A DNA stretch of 64,000 nt from Nocardioides sp. (GCF_024509035.1 NZ_JANINT010000010.1:1-64000), one strand, 5' to 3'. Positions 35,117 to 45,605 are shown, counted from the stretch's first letter. Numbers and translations are program-made. The notes: generated from the sequence alone by a model not told the origin.

Positions 35117-38100
35117 GTGACCCTGCAGATCCACCGAGCCGCGCGCACCGACGTGCTCGCGGACGCGCTCGGTGACCTGCTGAGCACGCCGCTGGACGAC
35201 CCGTTCGCGCAGGAGGTCGTGGTCGTCCCGGCCAAGGGGGTCGAGCGCTGGCTGACCCAGCGGCTCAGCCACCGGCTCGGCACCGGCCCGCGCGGCGGCG
35301 ACGGGGTGTGCGCGGGCGTGCGGTTCCTCAACCCGCGGTCGCTGGTGTCGCTCCTGCTGGGGCGCGAGCGCGACGACCCGTGGGACCCCGAGCGGCTGGT
35401 GTGGCCGCTGCTCGCGACGATCGACGAGAGCCTCGACGAGCGGGAGTTCGCGACGTTGGCGCGCCACCTCGGCCACGGCCAGGACGGGCCCGACGGCGAG
35501 CTGCGCCGCAACCGGCGCTACTCGGTCGCCCTGCGGTTGGCGCACCTGTTCGCGTCGTACGCCGTCCAGCGACCGTCGCTGGTGACCGCCTGGCGCGAGG
35601 GACGGCACGACGCCGACGAGCTCCCACCCGACCTCGCGTGGCAGCCCGAGCTGTGGCGCCGGCTGATCGCCCAGGTCGACGCGCCGCCGCCCGACGTCCG
35701 GCACGCCGAGACCTGCGCGGCGCTGCAGGCGGGCGGCCGCGACCTGCCGCTGCCCGACCGCCTCTCGCTGTTCGGCCACACCCGGATCCCGCCCACCGAG
35801 GTCGGGCTGCTCACGGCCCTCGGCGAGCACCGCGACGTCCACCTGTTCCTGCCGCAGCCCTCGCCGGCGCTGTGGGACGACCTGACCGGCCTCGGAGGGG
35901 TCGTCGCGCGCGAGGACGACGACTCCGTCGAGCGGGTCGGCCACCCGCTGCTCGCCTCGCTCGGCCGCGACGCCCGCGAGCTGCGCCGCCTGCTCGACGG
36001 CGTCCCCTCGACGCTGGTGCCGGTCTCGACCGCCGGCGACGACCGCCTGCTCGGGTGGCTCCAGCACGACCTGCGCGCCAACCACGCGCCGACCTACGGC
36101 GAGCGCGCGGCCCGCCACCTCGACCCGGCCGACCGGAGCCTGCAGGTGCACGCCTGCCACGGCCCGGCCCGCCAGGTCGACGTGCTGCGCGAGGTGCTCG
36201 TCGGCCTGCTCGAGGACGACCCGACCCTCGAGCCGCGCGACGTGCTGGTCATGTGCCCCGACATCGAGACCTTCGCGCCGCTGATCTCGGCGGGGTTCGG
36301 GCTCGCGACGACCGACGGGCACCCCGCCCACCGGCTGCGCGTCAAGCTCGCCGACCGGGCGCTCACCAGCACCAACCCGCTGCTCGCCGTGGCGAGCGAC
36401 CTGCTCGACCTCGCGGGCGGCCGGGTGACCGCCTCGGACGTCCTCGACCTGGCGGGGTCCGACCCGGTGCGCCGCCGCTTCGCGTTCACCGACGACGAGC
36501 TCGACCGGATGTCCCGCTGGGTCGCGCGGGCCGGGGTCCGGTGGGGCCTCGACGAGGAGTCGCGATCGGCGTTCCGGATGGAGCGCTTCCCCCACAACAC
36601 CTGGCGCACCGGCCTCGACCGCATCCTCCTCGGCGTCGCCATGAGCGGCGACGACCACCATCACCTCGGCCGTGGCCTGCCTCTCGACGACGTCGCCAGC
36701 TCCGAGATCGACCTCGCAGGCCGGCTCGCCGAGCTCGTCGACCGCGTCGACCGCACGCTCTCGGCGCTGGGCCGCGCCACCACGGTCGCCGACTGGACGA
36801 CCGGCCTGCGCGACGGCGTGCGCTCGCTGGTCGACGTGGCGTCCGACGATGCATGGCAGGTGCCCCAGTTCGAGCGCGAGCTGGCCCGGGCGGCGGCGTC
36901 CTCCCACGAGGGCGGCCTGGAGCTGCGGCTCTCCGACGTGCGCGCGATGCTCGAGTCGCGGCTGGCCGGGCGGCCGACGCGCGCCAACTTCCGCACCGGC
37001 AGCCTGACCGTCGCGACGATGGTGCCGATGCGCTCGGTCCCCCATCGGGTCGTGTGCCTGGTCGGGCTCGACGACGGGGTGTTCCCGCGCGCGGGCGCCG
37101 TCGACGGCGACGACGTGCTGGCGCGACACCCCCGCACCGGCGAGCGTGACGTGCGCAGCGAGGACCGACAGCTGCTCCTCGACGCGGTCCTCGCCGCGAC
37201 CGAGCACCTCGTCATCACCTACTCCGGTGCCGACGAGCAGTCCGGTGCCGCCCGCCCGCCCGCCGTACCCCTCGGTGAGATCCTCGACGCCGCCGACCGC
37301 ACCACCGCCGAGCCGGTCCGCGACCGGATCCTCACCCGTCACCCGCTCCAGCCCTACGACGCGCGCAACTTCGTCCGCGAGCGCCCGTTCAGCTTCGACA
37401 CCGCCGCGCTCGCCGGGGCGCGATCGGCCGCGGGCGTACGCCGCGACCCGCCCCCGTTGCTCGACGGTCCGCTGCCACCGAGGCCCCGCGAGGACGTCTC
37501 GCTGCAGGACCTGCGCGACTTCCTGGCCCACCCGGTGCGGGCGTTCCTGCGCGGCCGGCTCGACGTGGCCGCGCCGTTCGAGCCCGACGACCTGGCCGAC
37601 GCGATCCCGGTCTCGCTCGACAGCCTCGAGAAGTGGCAGATCGGCGACCGGCTGCTGCGCGAGCTGCTCGCCGGTCAGGACCCGGTCGCGGTGATGACCG
37701 CCGAGCAGCTCGCCGGCACCCTGCCGCCGGGCGGTCTCGGCACGCGCACGCTCCACGAGGTCGCCGAGGAGTGCCAGCGGCTCTGGTCACGCACCGACGA
37801 GGTGCGCGAGGGCGAGCGGCGCTCGGTCGACGTCGAGGTCGACCTCGGCGACGGACGCCGGCTCACCGGCACCGTGCCGGGTGTCTACGGCAGCCGCGTG
37901 GTGAGCCTCGGCTACTCCCGGCTCAATGCTCGCCAGCGGCTGCTCGCCTGGGTCGACCTGCTGGCGCTCTCGGCGACCTGCCCCGACCAGCACTGGACCG
38001 CGCACGCGATCGGCAAGGATCGCGCCGGCCCCAAGCGGGCGCTCAGCGGGCCGCTCGACCACCGGTCGGTGGAGTGGCTGCGCGGGCTCGTGGAGCTGCG

Positions 38101-38401
38101 CGACCGCGGTCTCTGCGCGCCGCTGCCGGTGCCGGTCAAGACCGGGCTCGCGTGGGCGGAGGCCTACGCGCGCGAGCTGATGGGCCAGGACCACCCACCC
38201 ATCGAGGCCGCCCGCCGCGAGTGGGAGACCGACCCGCACAACGCCTTCGGGATCACCGGCGAGGACGCCGACCCCTACCACCAGCGGGTCTACGGGGCCG
38301 GCGCCCCGGTCGAAGTCCTGCGCGACGCCGGGCTCGGCGAGGTTGCGTGGGCGATCTGGGAGCCGTTGCTCAGCGGCGCCGAGCGGGTGGGTCCGCTGTG
38401 A
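35117..38401 (+). CDS. recC: exodeoxyribonuclease V subunit gamma, RecC
   Basis: 1094 residues from GTG 35117. RecC threads the split strands and recognises Chi in the RecBCD helicase-nuclease that processes double-strand breaks. Typical stretches are FAQEVVVVPAKGVERWLTQRLSHRLG at the start, RLSLFGHTRIPPTEVGLL, VMCPDIETFAPLI, and VPMRSVPHRVVCLVGLDDGVFPR in the middle, all in the expected order; length matches the family. First gene of a recC-recB-recD operon, with recB starting 68 bp downstream. Confidence 0.96.
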   Translation: MTLQIHRAARTDVLADALGDLLSTPLDDPFAQEVVVVPAKGVERWLTQRLSHRLGTGPRGGDGVCAGVRFLNPRSLVSLLLGRERDDPWDPERLVWPLLATIDESLDEREFATLARHLGHGQDGPDGELRRNRRYSVALRLAHLFASYAVQRPSLVTAWREGRHDADELPPDLAWQPELWRRLIAQVDAPPPDVRHAETCAALQAGGRDLPLPDRLSLFGHTRIPPTEVGLLTALGEHRDVHLFLPQPSPALWDDLTGLGGVVAREDDDSVERVGHPLLASLGRDARELRRLLDGVPSTLVPVSTAGDDRLLGWLQHDLRANHAPTYGERAARHLDPADRSLQVHACHGPARQVDVLREVLVGLLEDDPTLEPRDVLVMCPDIETFAPLISAGFGLATTDGHPAHRLRVKLADRALTSTNPLLAVASDLLDLAGGRVTASDVLDLAGSDPVRRRFAFTDDELDRMSRWVARAGVRWGLDEESRSAFRMERFPHNTWRTGLDRILLGVAMSGDDHHHLGRGLPLDDVASSEIDLAGRLAELVDRVDRTLSALGRATTVADWTTGLRDGVRSLVDVASDDAWQVPQFERELARAAASSHEGGLELRLSDVRAMLESRLAGRPTRANFRTGSLTVATMVPMRSVPHRVVCLVGLDDGVFPRAGAVDGDDVLARHPRTGERDVRSEDRQLLLDAVLAATEHLVITYSGADEQSGAARPPAVPLGEILDAADRTTAEPVRDRILTRHPLQPYDARNFVRERPFSFDTAALAGARSAAGVRRDPPPLLDGPLPPRPREDVSLQDLRDFLAHPVRAFLRGRLDVAAPFEPDDLADAIPVSLDSLEKWQIGDRLLRELLAGQDPVAVMTAEQLAGTLPPGGLGTRTLHEVAEECQRLWSRTDEVREGERRSVDVEVDLGDGRRLTGTVPGVYGSRVVSLGYSRLNARQRLLAWVDLLALSATCPDQHWTAHAIGKDRAGPKRALSGPLDHRSVEWLRGLVELRDRGLCAPLPVPVKTGLAWAEAYARELMGQDHPPIEAARREWETDPHNAFGITGEDADPYHQRVYGAGAPVEVLRDAGLGEVAWAIWEPLLSGAERVGPL

Positions 38402-38468
38402 GCACCCCACGCAATCGCGGACTTCCCCCGCTCCGCTCCTCCAGCCCACGATTCCGCGGGGACCCCGC

Positions 38469-41400
38469 ATGAACGCCATGACCCCGTTCTCCATCGCCGA
38501 CCCGCTGCCCACGGGCACCGTGCTGCTCGAGGCCAGCGCCGGCACCGGCAAGACCTGGACGATCGGTGCGCTCGTCACGCGCTACGTCGCCGAGGGGGTC
38601 GCCCGGCTCGAGCAGCTGCTCGTCGTCACGTTCGGGCGCGCGGCCAGCCAGGAGCTGCGCGAGCGGGTGCGTGCCCAGCTCGTCGAGGCCGAGCGGGTGC
38701 TGAGCGACGACCCCGCTGCGGGTGGGGTCGGTGACTCCGACCTCGTCACGCTGCTGCGCTCGTGGGGTCCCGAGGACCGGCGGCGCGGCCATCGACGGGT
38801 CACCGAGGCGCTCGCCGGCTTCGACGCCGCGACGATCGCGACCACCCACCAGTTCTGCTCGATGGTGCTCGACTCACTCGGCGTGGCCGGCGACAGCGAC
38901 GCGCGCGCTCGCCTGGTCGAGGACCTCGACGACCTCGTCAAGGAGACCGTCGACGACCTCTACCTGCGGGCGTTCGCCGACGCGGAGCCGGCGTTCACCC
39001 ACGACGAGGCCCTGGCGATCGCCCGGGCGGCGATCGGTGACCCGCAGGCCCGGCTCGAGCCCGCCGACGAGGACCGCTCGACGACCGCCGGCCGCAAGGT
39101 CGCGTTCGCGCGCACCGTCCGTGAGGAGCTCGACCGGCGCAAGCGTCGGCTCGGCATCCTCTCCTACGACGACCTGCTCTCCCAGCTCGCCGACGCGCTC
39201 GACGAGCCCGACAGCGCCGCGGCCCAGCGGATGCGGGCGCGCTGGCAGATCGTGCTCGTCGACGAGTTCCAGGACACCGACCCCGTGCAGTGGGACGTGC
39301 TCGACCGGGCATTCACCGGGCACGCCACGATGGTGCTGATCGGCGACCCCAAGCAGGCGATCTACGCGTTCCGGGGCGGCGACGTCACCACCTACCTCCG
39401 CGCCGCCGCGACGGCACAGACGCGTCAGACGCTCGCGGTCAACCGCCGCAGCGACGCCCCGCTGCTCGACTCGCTACAGGCCCTGCTCGCCGGCGCCGCG
39501 CTGGGCGACGACCGCATCGTCGTGCACGACGTGACCGCACACCACCCCACCTCCCGCCTCCAGGGAGCGCCGGTTCCGCACCCGTTCCGCCTGCGCGTCG
39601 TGCGGCGCGACACGTTCGGACGCCGCGGCAGCAGCACGCTCGCGGTCGGCCAGGTGCGCCCCCATGTCGCGCGCGACCTGGCGCTCGACGTACGCCGGCT
39701 CCTCGCGTCCGGGGCGACGTGGTGCGGTGAGCCGGTCCGGCCCCGCGACATCGCGGTGATCAGCTACCGCCACGCCGACCTGGCCGCCGTGCGCGAGGCG
39801 CTGCTCGACGTGGGAGTGCCGGCCGTGATCGCCGGGGGCGGCAGCGTGTTCGCGACCCCGGCGGCGGTCGAGTGGCTCACGCTGCTGGAGGCGCTTGAGC
39901 AGCCCCACCGCAGCACGCGGGTGCGGTCCGCGGCACTGACCTGCTTCGTCGGCCACACCGCGGCCGAGCTCGACGCCGGCGGGGACGAGCTGACCGACGC
40001 GGTCGCCGACCGGCTCCGGGGATGGGTCGAGCTGTTCGCCACCCGGGGCCTCGCCGCGGTGCTCGAGGCGGCCAACGTGGCCGGCCTGCCCGAGCGGGTG
40101 CTGGCCGAGGTCGGGGGAGATCGCCGGCTGACCGACCTGCGCCACATCGGCGAGGCGTTGCACGAGGTGACCCTGACCGAGCGGCACGGGCTGCCGTCGC
40201 TGCTGACGTGGCTGCGCGAGCAGGTCGCCGAGGGCCGCGCCGGACGGGGCGTCGAGCGCACCCGCCGGCTCGACTCCGACGCCGCGGCCGTCCAGCTGGT
40301 GACGATCCACGCCAGCAAAGGCCTGGAGTACCCCGTCGTCTACGTCCCCGCGCTCGCCGACCGGTTCGTCCCCAAGCCGACGCGCCCGCTGTTCCACGAC
40401 GACCAGGGCACCCGCTGCCTCGACGTCGGTGGGTCGCGCTCGGGCGGCAGCTGGACCGACCACTGCCGGCGCTGGGCCGACGAGGAGGCCGGCGAGTGGT
40501 TGCGCCTGCTCTACGTCGCGACCACGCGGGCGAAGTCCCAGGTGGTCGCCTGGTGGGCGCCGACCAAGAACGCCGTCGCCTCGCCGCTGCACCGGATGCT
40601 GATGCGCGACCCCGAGGAGGCCTCCTCGGACGTGCCCGAGACGCCGCCCGTGCCGGACGACGACGCCGTGATCCCGCTGTTCTCGCGGTGGCGCGACCGC
40701 GGGGGGCCGGCCCCCGAGGCCGCGATCCACGCCGACCCCGGCGCCGACCCGCCGCTGCCGACGGTGCCCGACCTCGCGGCGCGGTCGTTCAGCCGGAGCG
40801 TCGACACCGAGTGGCGTCGGGCGTCGTACTCCTCGCTGAGCAAGGTCGAGGTCGCGGCGTCCAGCGGCGCCGTGGGGGCGGTCGCGAGCGAGCCCGAGGT
40901 CAGGGCCAAGGAGGACGAGTCCCTCGCCCCCGAGTCCGTGCCCGCCCCGCCAGCGATCGCCGATGACGTCCCGTCGCCCATGGCGGGGCTGCCGGTGGGG
41001 GCCACCTTCGGCTCGCTGGTCCACGCGGTGCTCGAGCACGCCGACCCCGACGCGCCCGACCTGCGTGAGGAGCTGCTCGGTCACATCGACGAGCAGCTCG
41101 GGTGGTGGCCGGTGGCCCTCGACCGCGAGGAGCTCGCCGACGCGCTCGTCGCGGTCTGCGACTCGCCGCTCGGGCCGCTGGCCGACGGCACCACGCTGCG
41201 CCGGGTCGGCCTCGGCGACCGGCTGCGCGAGATGGAGTTCGAGCTGCCGCTCGGCGACGGGCTCCTTGCGGACCTGGCTCCGCTCCTCGAGCGGCACCTG
41301 CCGCTCGGTGACCCGGTGCGGGCCTACGTCGCCCACCTCGACGGCCCGCTCGGCCAGCAGACCCTGCGCGGCTACCTCACCGGCTCGGTCGACGTGGTCC

Positions 41401-41771
41401 TGCGGCTGCGCGCCGAGGGCGGTCCGCGCTACCTCGTCGTCGACTACAAGACCAACTGGCTCGGACCGGCCGACGAGCCGTTGACCGCCCACAGCTACGC
41501 GCCTGCCGCGCTCGACGCCGCGATGGGCCACTCCGACTATCCCCTGCAGGCGCTGCTGTACGCCGCGGTCCTGCACCGGTTCCTGCGCTGGCGCCAGCCC
41601 GGCTACGACCCGGAGCGCCACCTCGGCGGCGTCCTCTACCTCTACCTGCGCGGCATGTGCGGCCCCGACACCCCGCTCGTCGACGGCTCGCCGTGCGGCG
41701 TCTTCGCGTGGCGGCCGCCGGTCGCGCTGGTCGAGGAGCTCTCCGACCTCCTGGACGGAGGGAGCGCATGA
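38469..41771 (+). CDS. recB: exodeoxyribonuclease V subunit beta, RecB
   Basis: 1100 residues from ATG 38469 (the track start overlaps recC). UvrD-type helicase motifs: LLEASAGTGKTWTIGALV (Walker A, about residues 17-34), LVDEFQDTDPVQW (motif II), IHASKGLEYPVVYVP and LLYVATTRAKSQ (motifs V/VI). The C-terminal nuclease has LVVDYKTNWLG, the Asp-X-Lys catalytic motif of the RecB family. It gives RecBCD its 3'-5' helicase and nuclease. Overlaps recD by 4 bp. Confidence 0.97.
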   Translation: MNAMTPFSIADPLPTGTVLLEASAGTGKTWTIGALVTRYVAEGVARLEQLLVVTFGRAASQELRERVRAQLVEAERVLSDDPAAGGVGDSDLVTLLRSWGPEDRRRGHRRVTEALAGFDAATIATTHQFCSMVLDSLGVAGDSDARARLVEDLDDLVKETVDDLYLRAFADAEPAFTHDEALAIARAAIGDPQARLEPADEDRSTTAGRKVAFARTVREELDRRKRRLGILSYDDLLSQLADALDEPDSAAAQRMRARWQIVLVDEFQDTDPVQWDVLDRAFTGHATMVLIGDPKQAIYAFRGGDVTTYLRAAATAQTRQTLAVNRRSDAPLLDSLQALLAGAALGDDRIVVHDVTAHHPTSRLQGAPVPHPFRLRVVRRDTFGRRGSSTLAVGQVRPHVARDLALDVRRLLASGATWCGEPVRPRDIAVISYRHADLAAVREALLDVGVPAVIAGGGSVFATPAAVEWLTLLEALEQPHRSTRVRSAALTCFVGHTAAELDAGGDELTDAVADRLRGWVELFATRGLAAVLEAANVAGLPERVLAEVGGDRRLTDLRHIGEALHEVTLTERHGLPSLLTWLREQVAEGRAGRGVERTRRLDSDAAAVQLVTIHASKGLEYPVVYVPALADRFVPKPTRPLFHDDQGTRCLDVGGSRSGGSWTDHCRRWADEEAGEWLRLLYVATTRAKSQVVAWWAPTKNAVASPLHRMLMRDPEEASSDVPETPPVPDDDAVIPLFSRWRDRGGPAPEAAIHADPGADPPLPTVPDLAARSFSRSVDTEWRRASYSSLSKVEVAASSGAVGAVASEPEVRAKEDESLAPESVPAPPAIADDVPSPMAGLPVGATFGSLVHAVLEHADPDAPDLREELLGHIDEQLGWWPVALDREELADALVAVCDSPLGPLADGTTLRRVGLGDRLREMEFELPLGDGLLADLAPLLERHLPLGDPVRAYVAHLDGPLGQQTLRGYLTGSVDVVLRLRAEGGPRYLVVDYKTNWLGPADEPLTAHSYAPAALDAAMGHSDYPLQALLYAAVLHRFLRWRQPGYDPERHLGGVLYLYLRGMCGPDTPLVDGSPCGVFAWRPPVALVEELSDLLDGGSA

Positions 41772-43513
41772 GCGAGCTGTTCGAGCCCGTCGACGAGCAC
41801 GACTGGCGGATCGCCACCGGCGCCACCGGCCTGCTCGCGACCTTCAACGCCGCCGGGCTGCTGACGGCGAGCGACGTGCACGTCGCCAGGCGGATCGGCG
41901 CCCTCGGCGGTGAGACCGACGAGCGGGTGCTCCTCGCGGTGGCGCTCACGGTGCGCGCCGTGCGCCGCGGCTCCGTGTGCCTCGACCTCGCGGGTGTCGC
42001 CGCCATCGCGCCCGAGCTGCCCTGGCCCGAGGAGTGGCCGGTGGCCGACTCGCCCCTCGTGCACGCCGGCGTGGTGCGTCATGAGCACGGGCTGCTATAC
42101 CTCGACCGCTACCACCGGCTCGAGCGCCAGGTCCACGACGACCTGGCCGCCCGGCTCGCGCTCGCGCCGCCGGTCGTCGACGAGCAGCGGCTCGAGGCGG
42201 CGCTGGCGCGGCTCGGTGGAGGGCACTTCAGCCCCGAGCAGCGCGAGGCGGTCGTCGCGGCCGTGCGTCGGCGTACGACGATCCTCACCGGAGGGCCCGG
42301 CACCGGCAAGACGACCACGGTCGCGCGGCTGCTCGCGCTGCTCGCCGACCAGGCCGTGGGTGGGCTGTCGATCGCTCTCGCGGCGCCCACCGGCAAGGCC
42401 GCGACCCGTCTGCAGGAGGCCGTCGCGGCCGAGCTCGCCGCGGTCGCGTCGAGCTGGCCGGAGGCGCCGGGGCTGGTCGGCCGCGTCGACGGGCTCACCC
42501 TGCACCGGCTGCTGGGCTGGCGCCCGGACAACGCGACCCGCTTCCGTCACGACCGTGCCAACCGGCTCAAGTACGACGTGGTCGTCGTCGACGAGTCCTC
42601 GATGGTCGACCTGACGATGATGGGGCGGCTGCTGGAGGCGCTGCGGCCCGACGCCCGGCTGGTGCTCGTCGGCGACCCCCAGCAGCTCACGTCGGTCGGC
42701 GCTGGCGCGGTGCTCAGCGACCTGGTCGTCGGCTACGACGGGAGGCCCGACTCGCCGGTCGCCCAGCTCACCACCAACTTCCGGTCCGAGGAGGACATCA
42801 AGTCGCTCGCCGCTGCGCTGCGGACGGGCGATCCCGACGAGGTGGTGCAGGCGCTGCGCATGCCCTCCGACCAGGTCTCCTGGCTCGAGACGTCGGACGA
42901 GGCCGAGATCGAGGCGGCCCTGCGTCCCGACTCGCTCGCCGCGGCCCGGGCGGTCTGGGCGGCCGCCCGTGACGAGGACCCGGACGCGGCGCTCGCCGAG
43001 CTCGACCGCTACCGGCTGCTCTGCGCGCACCGTGAGGGACCCTACGGCGTACGGCGCTGGAACCACCTCGTCGAGCGCTGGCTCGCCGAGGACCCGGACG
43101 TCGAGGTCTACGGGGAGTGGTACGTCGGCCGCCCGCTGCTGGTGACCAGCAACGACTACGCCCTCGACGTCTACAACGGCGAGAGCGGGGTGGTGGTCCG
43201 CCAGGACCAGCGGCGCCGGGTGTTCATCGCCGGCTCGGAGCGGCTCAAGGAGTTCGCCCCCGGTCGGCTCGAGGCCGTCGAGACCATGCACGCGATGACC
43301 ATCCACAAGAGCCAGGGCAGCCAGGCCGACCGGGTGACGGTGCTGCTGCCCGACGAGGGGTCGCGGTTGCTCACCCGCGAGCTGTTCTACACCGCGGTCA
43401 CCCGCGCCCGGCATCACGTGCGCGTGGTGGGGTCGGAGGTCGCCGTACGCGCCGCCGTCACCACCCGCGCACAGCGCGCGACCGGGCTCCCGGCGCGTCT
43501 CGCGGGCCGCTGA
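41768..43513 (+). CDS. recD: exodeoxyribonuclease V subunit alpha, RecD
   Basis: 581 residues from ATG 41768 (ATGA overlap with recB). Superfamily 1B helicase: ILTGGPGTGKTTTVARLLALL (Walker A, about 175), VVVDESSMVDLTMMGRLL (motif II), LVGDPQQLTSVGAG (motif III), and TIHKSQGSQADRVTVLLP and FYTAVTRARHHVRVVGSE (motifs V/VI). The N-terminal 110 residues match the RecD interaction region. It supplies the 5'-3' motor of RecBCD. Confidence 0.97.
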   Translation: MSELFEPVDEHDWRIATGATGLLATFNAAGLLTASDVHVARRIGALGGETDERVLLAVALTVRAVRRGSVCLDLAGVAAIAPELPWPEEWPVADSPLVHAGVVRHEHGLLYLDRYHRLERQVHDDLAARLALAPPVVDEQRLEAALARLGGGHFSPEQREAVVAAVRRRTTILTGGPGTGKTTTVARLLALLADQAVGGLSIALAAPTGKAATRLQEAVAAELAAVASSWPEAPGLVGRVDGLTLHRLLGWRPDNATRFRHDRANRLKYDVVVVDESSMVDLTMMGRLLEALRPDARLVLVGDPQQLTSVGAGAVLSDLVVGYDGRPDSPVAQLTTNFRSEEDIKSLAAALRTGDPDEVVQALRMPSDQVSWLETSDEAEIEAALRPDSLAAARAVWAAARDEDPDAALAELDRYRLLCAHREGPYGVRRWNHLVERWLAEDPDVEVYGEWYVGRPLLVTSNDYALDVYNGESGVVVRQDQRRRVFIAGSERLKEFAPGRLEAVETMHAMTIHKSQGSQADRVTVLLPDEGSRLLTRELFYTAVTRARHHVRVVGSEVAVRAAVTTRAQRATGLPARLAGR

Positions 43514-43567
43514 CGAAACGCTGCCGCAACCTCAGGCGGCTAGGGTCGACGTCGGATTGGAGTGCTG

Positions 43568-44188
43568 ATGCCTTACCTGCTGCGCGTGGAGCTGCCCGAC
43601 GTCCCGGGTTCCCTGGGACGCCTCGCGAGTGCGATCGGTGACGCCGGCGGCGACATCGAGGCCATCGAGATCGTCGAGAAGGGCCGCGGTGGCTCGGCCG
43701 TCGACGACGTGTTCCTCGAGGTTGCGCCCGGGTCGATGCCCGACTCCGTGGTCTCGACCGTCAACGCCCTCGAGGGCGTGCGCGTGCTGTGGATCGGCCG
43801 GTACGCCGCGGGCGGCAACCTGTTCTTGGACCTCGAGGCCGTCGAGGAGCTCACCGAGGACCCCGAGACCGCCCTCGACCGGCTGGTCGACCGGCTCCCC
43901 GTCGTCTTCCGTGCCGACTGGGGCGCCCGGGTCAGCAAGACCGACGGCATCCTCCACGCCACCGGGGCCGCGCCGACCGACCTGACCTGGCAGCCGATCG
44001 AGCGCGCCGAGGTCATCGAGTCGACCGACGAGAACAACATCCACTGCGGCGCGCGCCTCAACAAGTCCGAGATCATCGTGATCGGCCGCCGCGGCGGCCC
44101 CGCGTTCCTCGACTCCGAGATCGCCCGCCTCGGCCACCTCGTCGGCCTGGCCATGTCGATCGCCAAGGCGGCCCGCGCCACCAGCTGA
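43568..44188 (+). CDS. ACT-domain protein
   Basis: 206 residues from ATG 43568. The N-terminal ACT fold is clear: LLRVELPDVPGSLGRLASAIGDAGGDIEAIEIVEK, with the Pro-Gly-Ser-Leu turn that binds amino acids in regulatory ACT domains, and VFLEVAPGSMPDSVVSTVNALEGVRV completing the unit. The remaining 120 residues (RLPVVFRADWGARVSKTDG, IHCGARLNKSEIIVIGRRGGPAFLDSEIARL) are a helical/strand region without a recognised catalytic motif. It likely binds an amino acid and regulates another protein. Ends at the second twin-hairpin element. Confidence 0.88.
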   Translation: MPYLLRVELPDVPGSLGRLASAIGDAGGDIEAIEIVEKGRGGSAVDDVFLEVAPGSMPDSVVSTVNALEGVRVLWIGRYAAGGNLFLDLEAVEELTEDPETALDRLVDRLPVVFRADWGARVSKTDGILHATGAAPTDLTWQPIERAEVIESTDENNIHCGARLNKSEIIVIGRRGGPAFLDSEIARLGHLVGLAMSIAKAARATS

Positions 44189-44192
44189 TCTC

Positions 44193-44278
44193 GTTGACCC
44201 GTCGTGAACTTTCGGGCGGGTCAACGTCACTTGTCGACATTCGACGTTGACCCGTCGTGAAGTTTCGGGCGGGTCAAC
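44193..44278. repeat. twin-hairpin intergenic element, copy B (probable bidirectional terminator)
   Basis: Two 33-bp units (44193-44225 and 44246-44278), each opening GTTGACCCGTCGTGAA and closing TTTCGGGCGGGTCAAC, separated by a 20-bp spacer with TTGTCGACAT. Located between convergent genes (ACT protein and MFS transporter), as for copy A. Total length 86 bp in both copies. Confidence 0.85.
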
Positions 44279-44282
44279 GTGC

Positions 44283-45605
44283 TTACGGCACCGAGCGGAT
44301 CCGGTGGACGAGCACCGACCCGAGGATGGCGACGAGGAACGCGGCGGCGTAGAGGACGCAGTAACCCACGGAGAACCGGTCGCCGCCGGTCTCGGTGACG
44401 CCGCCCGCGGCCTCGACGACCAGCAGGATCAGGGCGGCGATGAAGGGCGCCACGACCTGGGGCAGGGCGTTGGCGATGTTGATGACGCCGAGGTCCTTGG
44501 CCCGGTCCTCGGCGCCGGAGAGCACCTGGGTGATCAGGGCGAAGTCGACCGAGGTGTAGATCCCGTAGCCCACGCCCAGCAGCACGGCCGCGGCGACGGC
44601 GGCCGGCCAGCTCTGGCCGACCGCGAGCAGCAGCGAGGCGAGGGCGCCGACCACGCCGGACCACGTCACGAACACCTTGCGCCGACCGGACCGGTCGCTC
44701 CAGATGCCGAAGACGACCGTGGTCGCCATGATCACGACCGCGTAGATCGCGGTCAGCACGAAGACGCGGTCGTCGGCCTCGTCCTTGTCGACGCCGATCA
44801 CGTCCTGCAGGTAGTAGAGGAGGTAGAGAAGGCTCAGCGCGTTGCCGAGGTTGACCAGGAACCGCGTGATCCACGCCCAGGCGAAGTCCGGGTGCTCCCG
44901 TGGCGAGATCCAGAACCCGCGCACGAAGCCGCCCCAGTCGAACGGCGCGGGCCGCTCGTCAGGCGCCAGGGCCAGGTCGCGGGAGTCGAAGCAGTACGGC
45001 ACGGTCAGCACGACCAGCGCCGCCGCTGTCACGGCGTACCCCGCGGCGATGCTGCCGGTCGCCGAGGCGATGCCGGTGCCGGCCACGACGCCCACGGTCT
45101 GGGCCACCGCGAGGATGCCGCCGACCCGGCCGCGCCTGGCGACCGGCACCTGGTCGGGCACGGTCGCGGTGACCGCGGCGAGCATCGCGTTGAGCGTGGC
45201 CTGCACGCCGCACCACCCGAGTGCCATCACGACGACGTTGTCGGCGACGGCGAGCAGCAGCAGCGACAGCGCGCCGCCGACCGCGCCGCCGATCACCCAG
45301 GGGAGCCGGCGTCCCACGCGTAGCGTCGTGCGGTCGGAGAACGCCCCGAACACCGGGTTGCAGACGACGGAGACGAACGCGCCCAGCCCGAGCACGACCG
45401 CCAGGATCGTCTTCTTGTGGTCGGCCGAGATCTCCTCGGCCTGCTGGGCGAGCAGCACCTGGATCGGACCGAAGAAGCCCGCCCACAGCCCGATGCTGGT
45501 CAGGGTGATCGCCGCGACCCAGCGGCCGGGCGGGTTGTCGGTCGGCTCGGCCAGGGCCGAGCGCGGAGCCGGAGCGGTGCCGGTCACCCGGGCATCGTGG
45601 CGCAC
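44283..45605 (-). CDS. MFS transporter (sugar/glycoside-cation symporter-like)
   Basis: 440 residues from GTG 45605; GTG 45587 is an alternative start. Twelve predicted membrane helices. The conserved loop after helix 2 is GAFSDRTTLRVGRRLPWV, the variant of the MFS motif A found in sucrose/melibiose-type symporters (DRT-x-x-x-x-GRRRPW), and its counterpart in the second half is GIWSDRSGRRKVFV. Predicted secondary uptake carrier; the substrate is uncertain, although sugars are common in this subgroup. Its stop codon lies 5 bp from the twin-hairpin element. Confidence 0.92.
   Translation of the reverse strand: MRHDARVTGTAPAPRSALAEPTDNPPGRWVAAITLTSIGLWAGFFGPIQVLLAQQAEEISADHKKTILAVVLGLGAFVSVVCNPVFGAFSDRTTLRVGRRLPWVIGGAVGGALSLLLLAVADNVVVMALGWCGVQATLNAMLAAVTATVPDQVPVARRGRVGGILAVAQTVGVVAGTGIASATGSIAAGYAVTAAALVVLTVPYCFDSRDLALAPDERPAPFDWGGFVRGFWISPREHPDFAWAWITRFLVNLGNALSLLYLLYYLQDVIGVDKDEADDRVFVLTAIYAVVIMATTVVFGIWSDRSGRRKVFVTWSGVVGALASLLLAVGQSWPAAVAAAVLLGVGYGIYTSVDFALITQVLSGAEDRAKDLGVINIANALPQVVAPFIAALILLVVEAAGGVTETGGDRFSVGYCVLYAAAFLVAILGSVLVHRIRSVP

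Noticed and set aside
35117-43513. Defence-system interpretation of the large helicase/nuclease genes
   Set aside because: The three genes carry the full RecC, RecB and RecD signatures in the standard order and are the housekeeping recombination complex.
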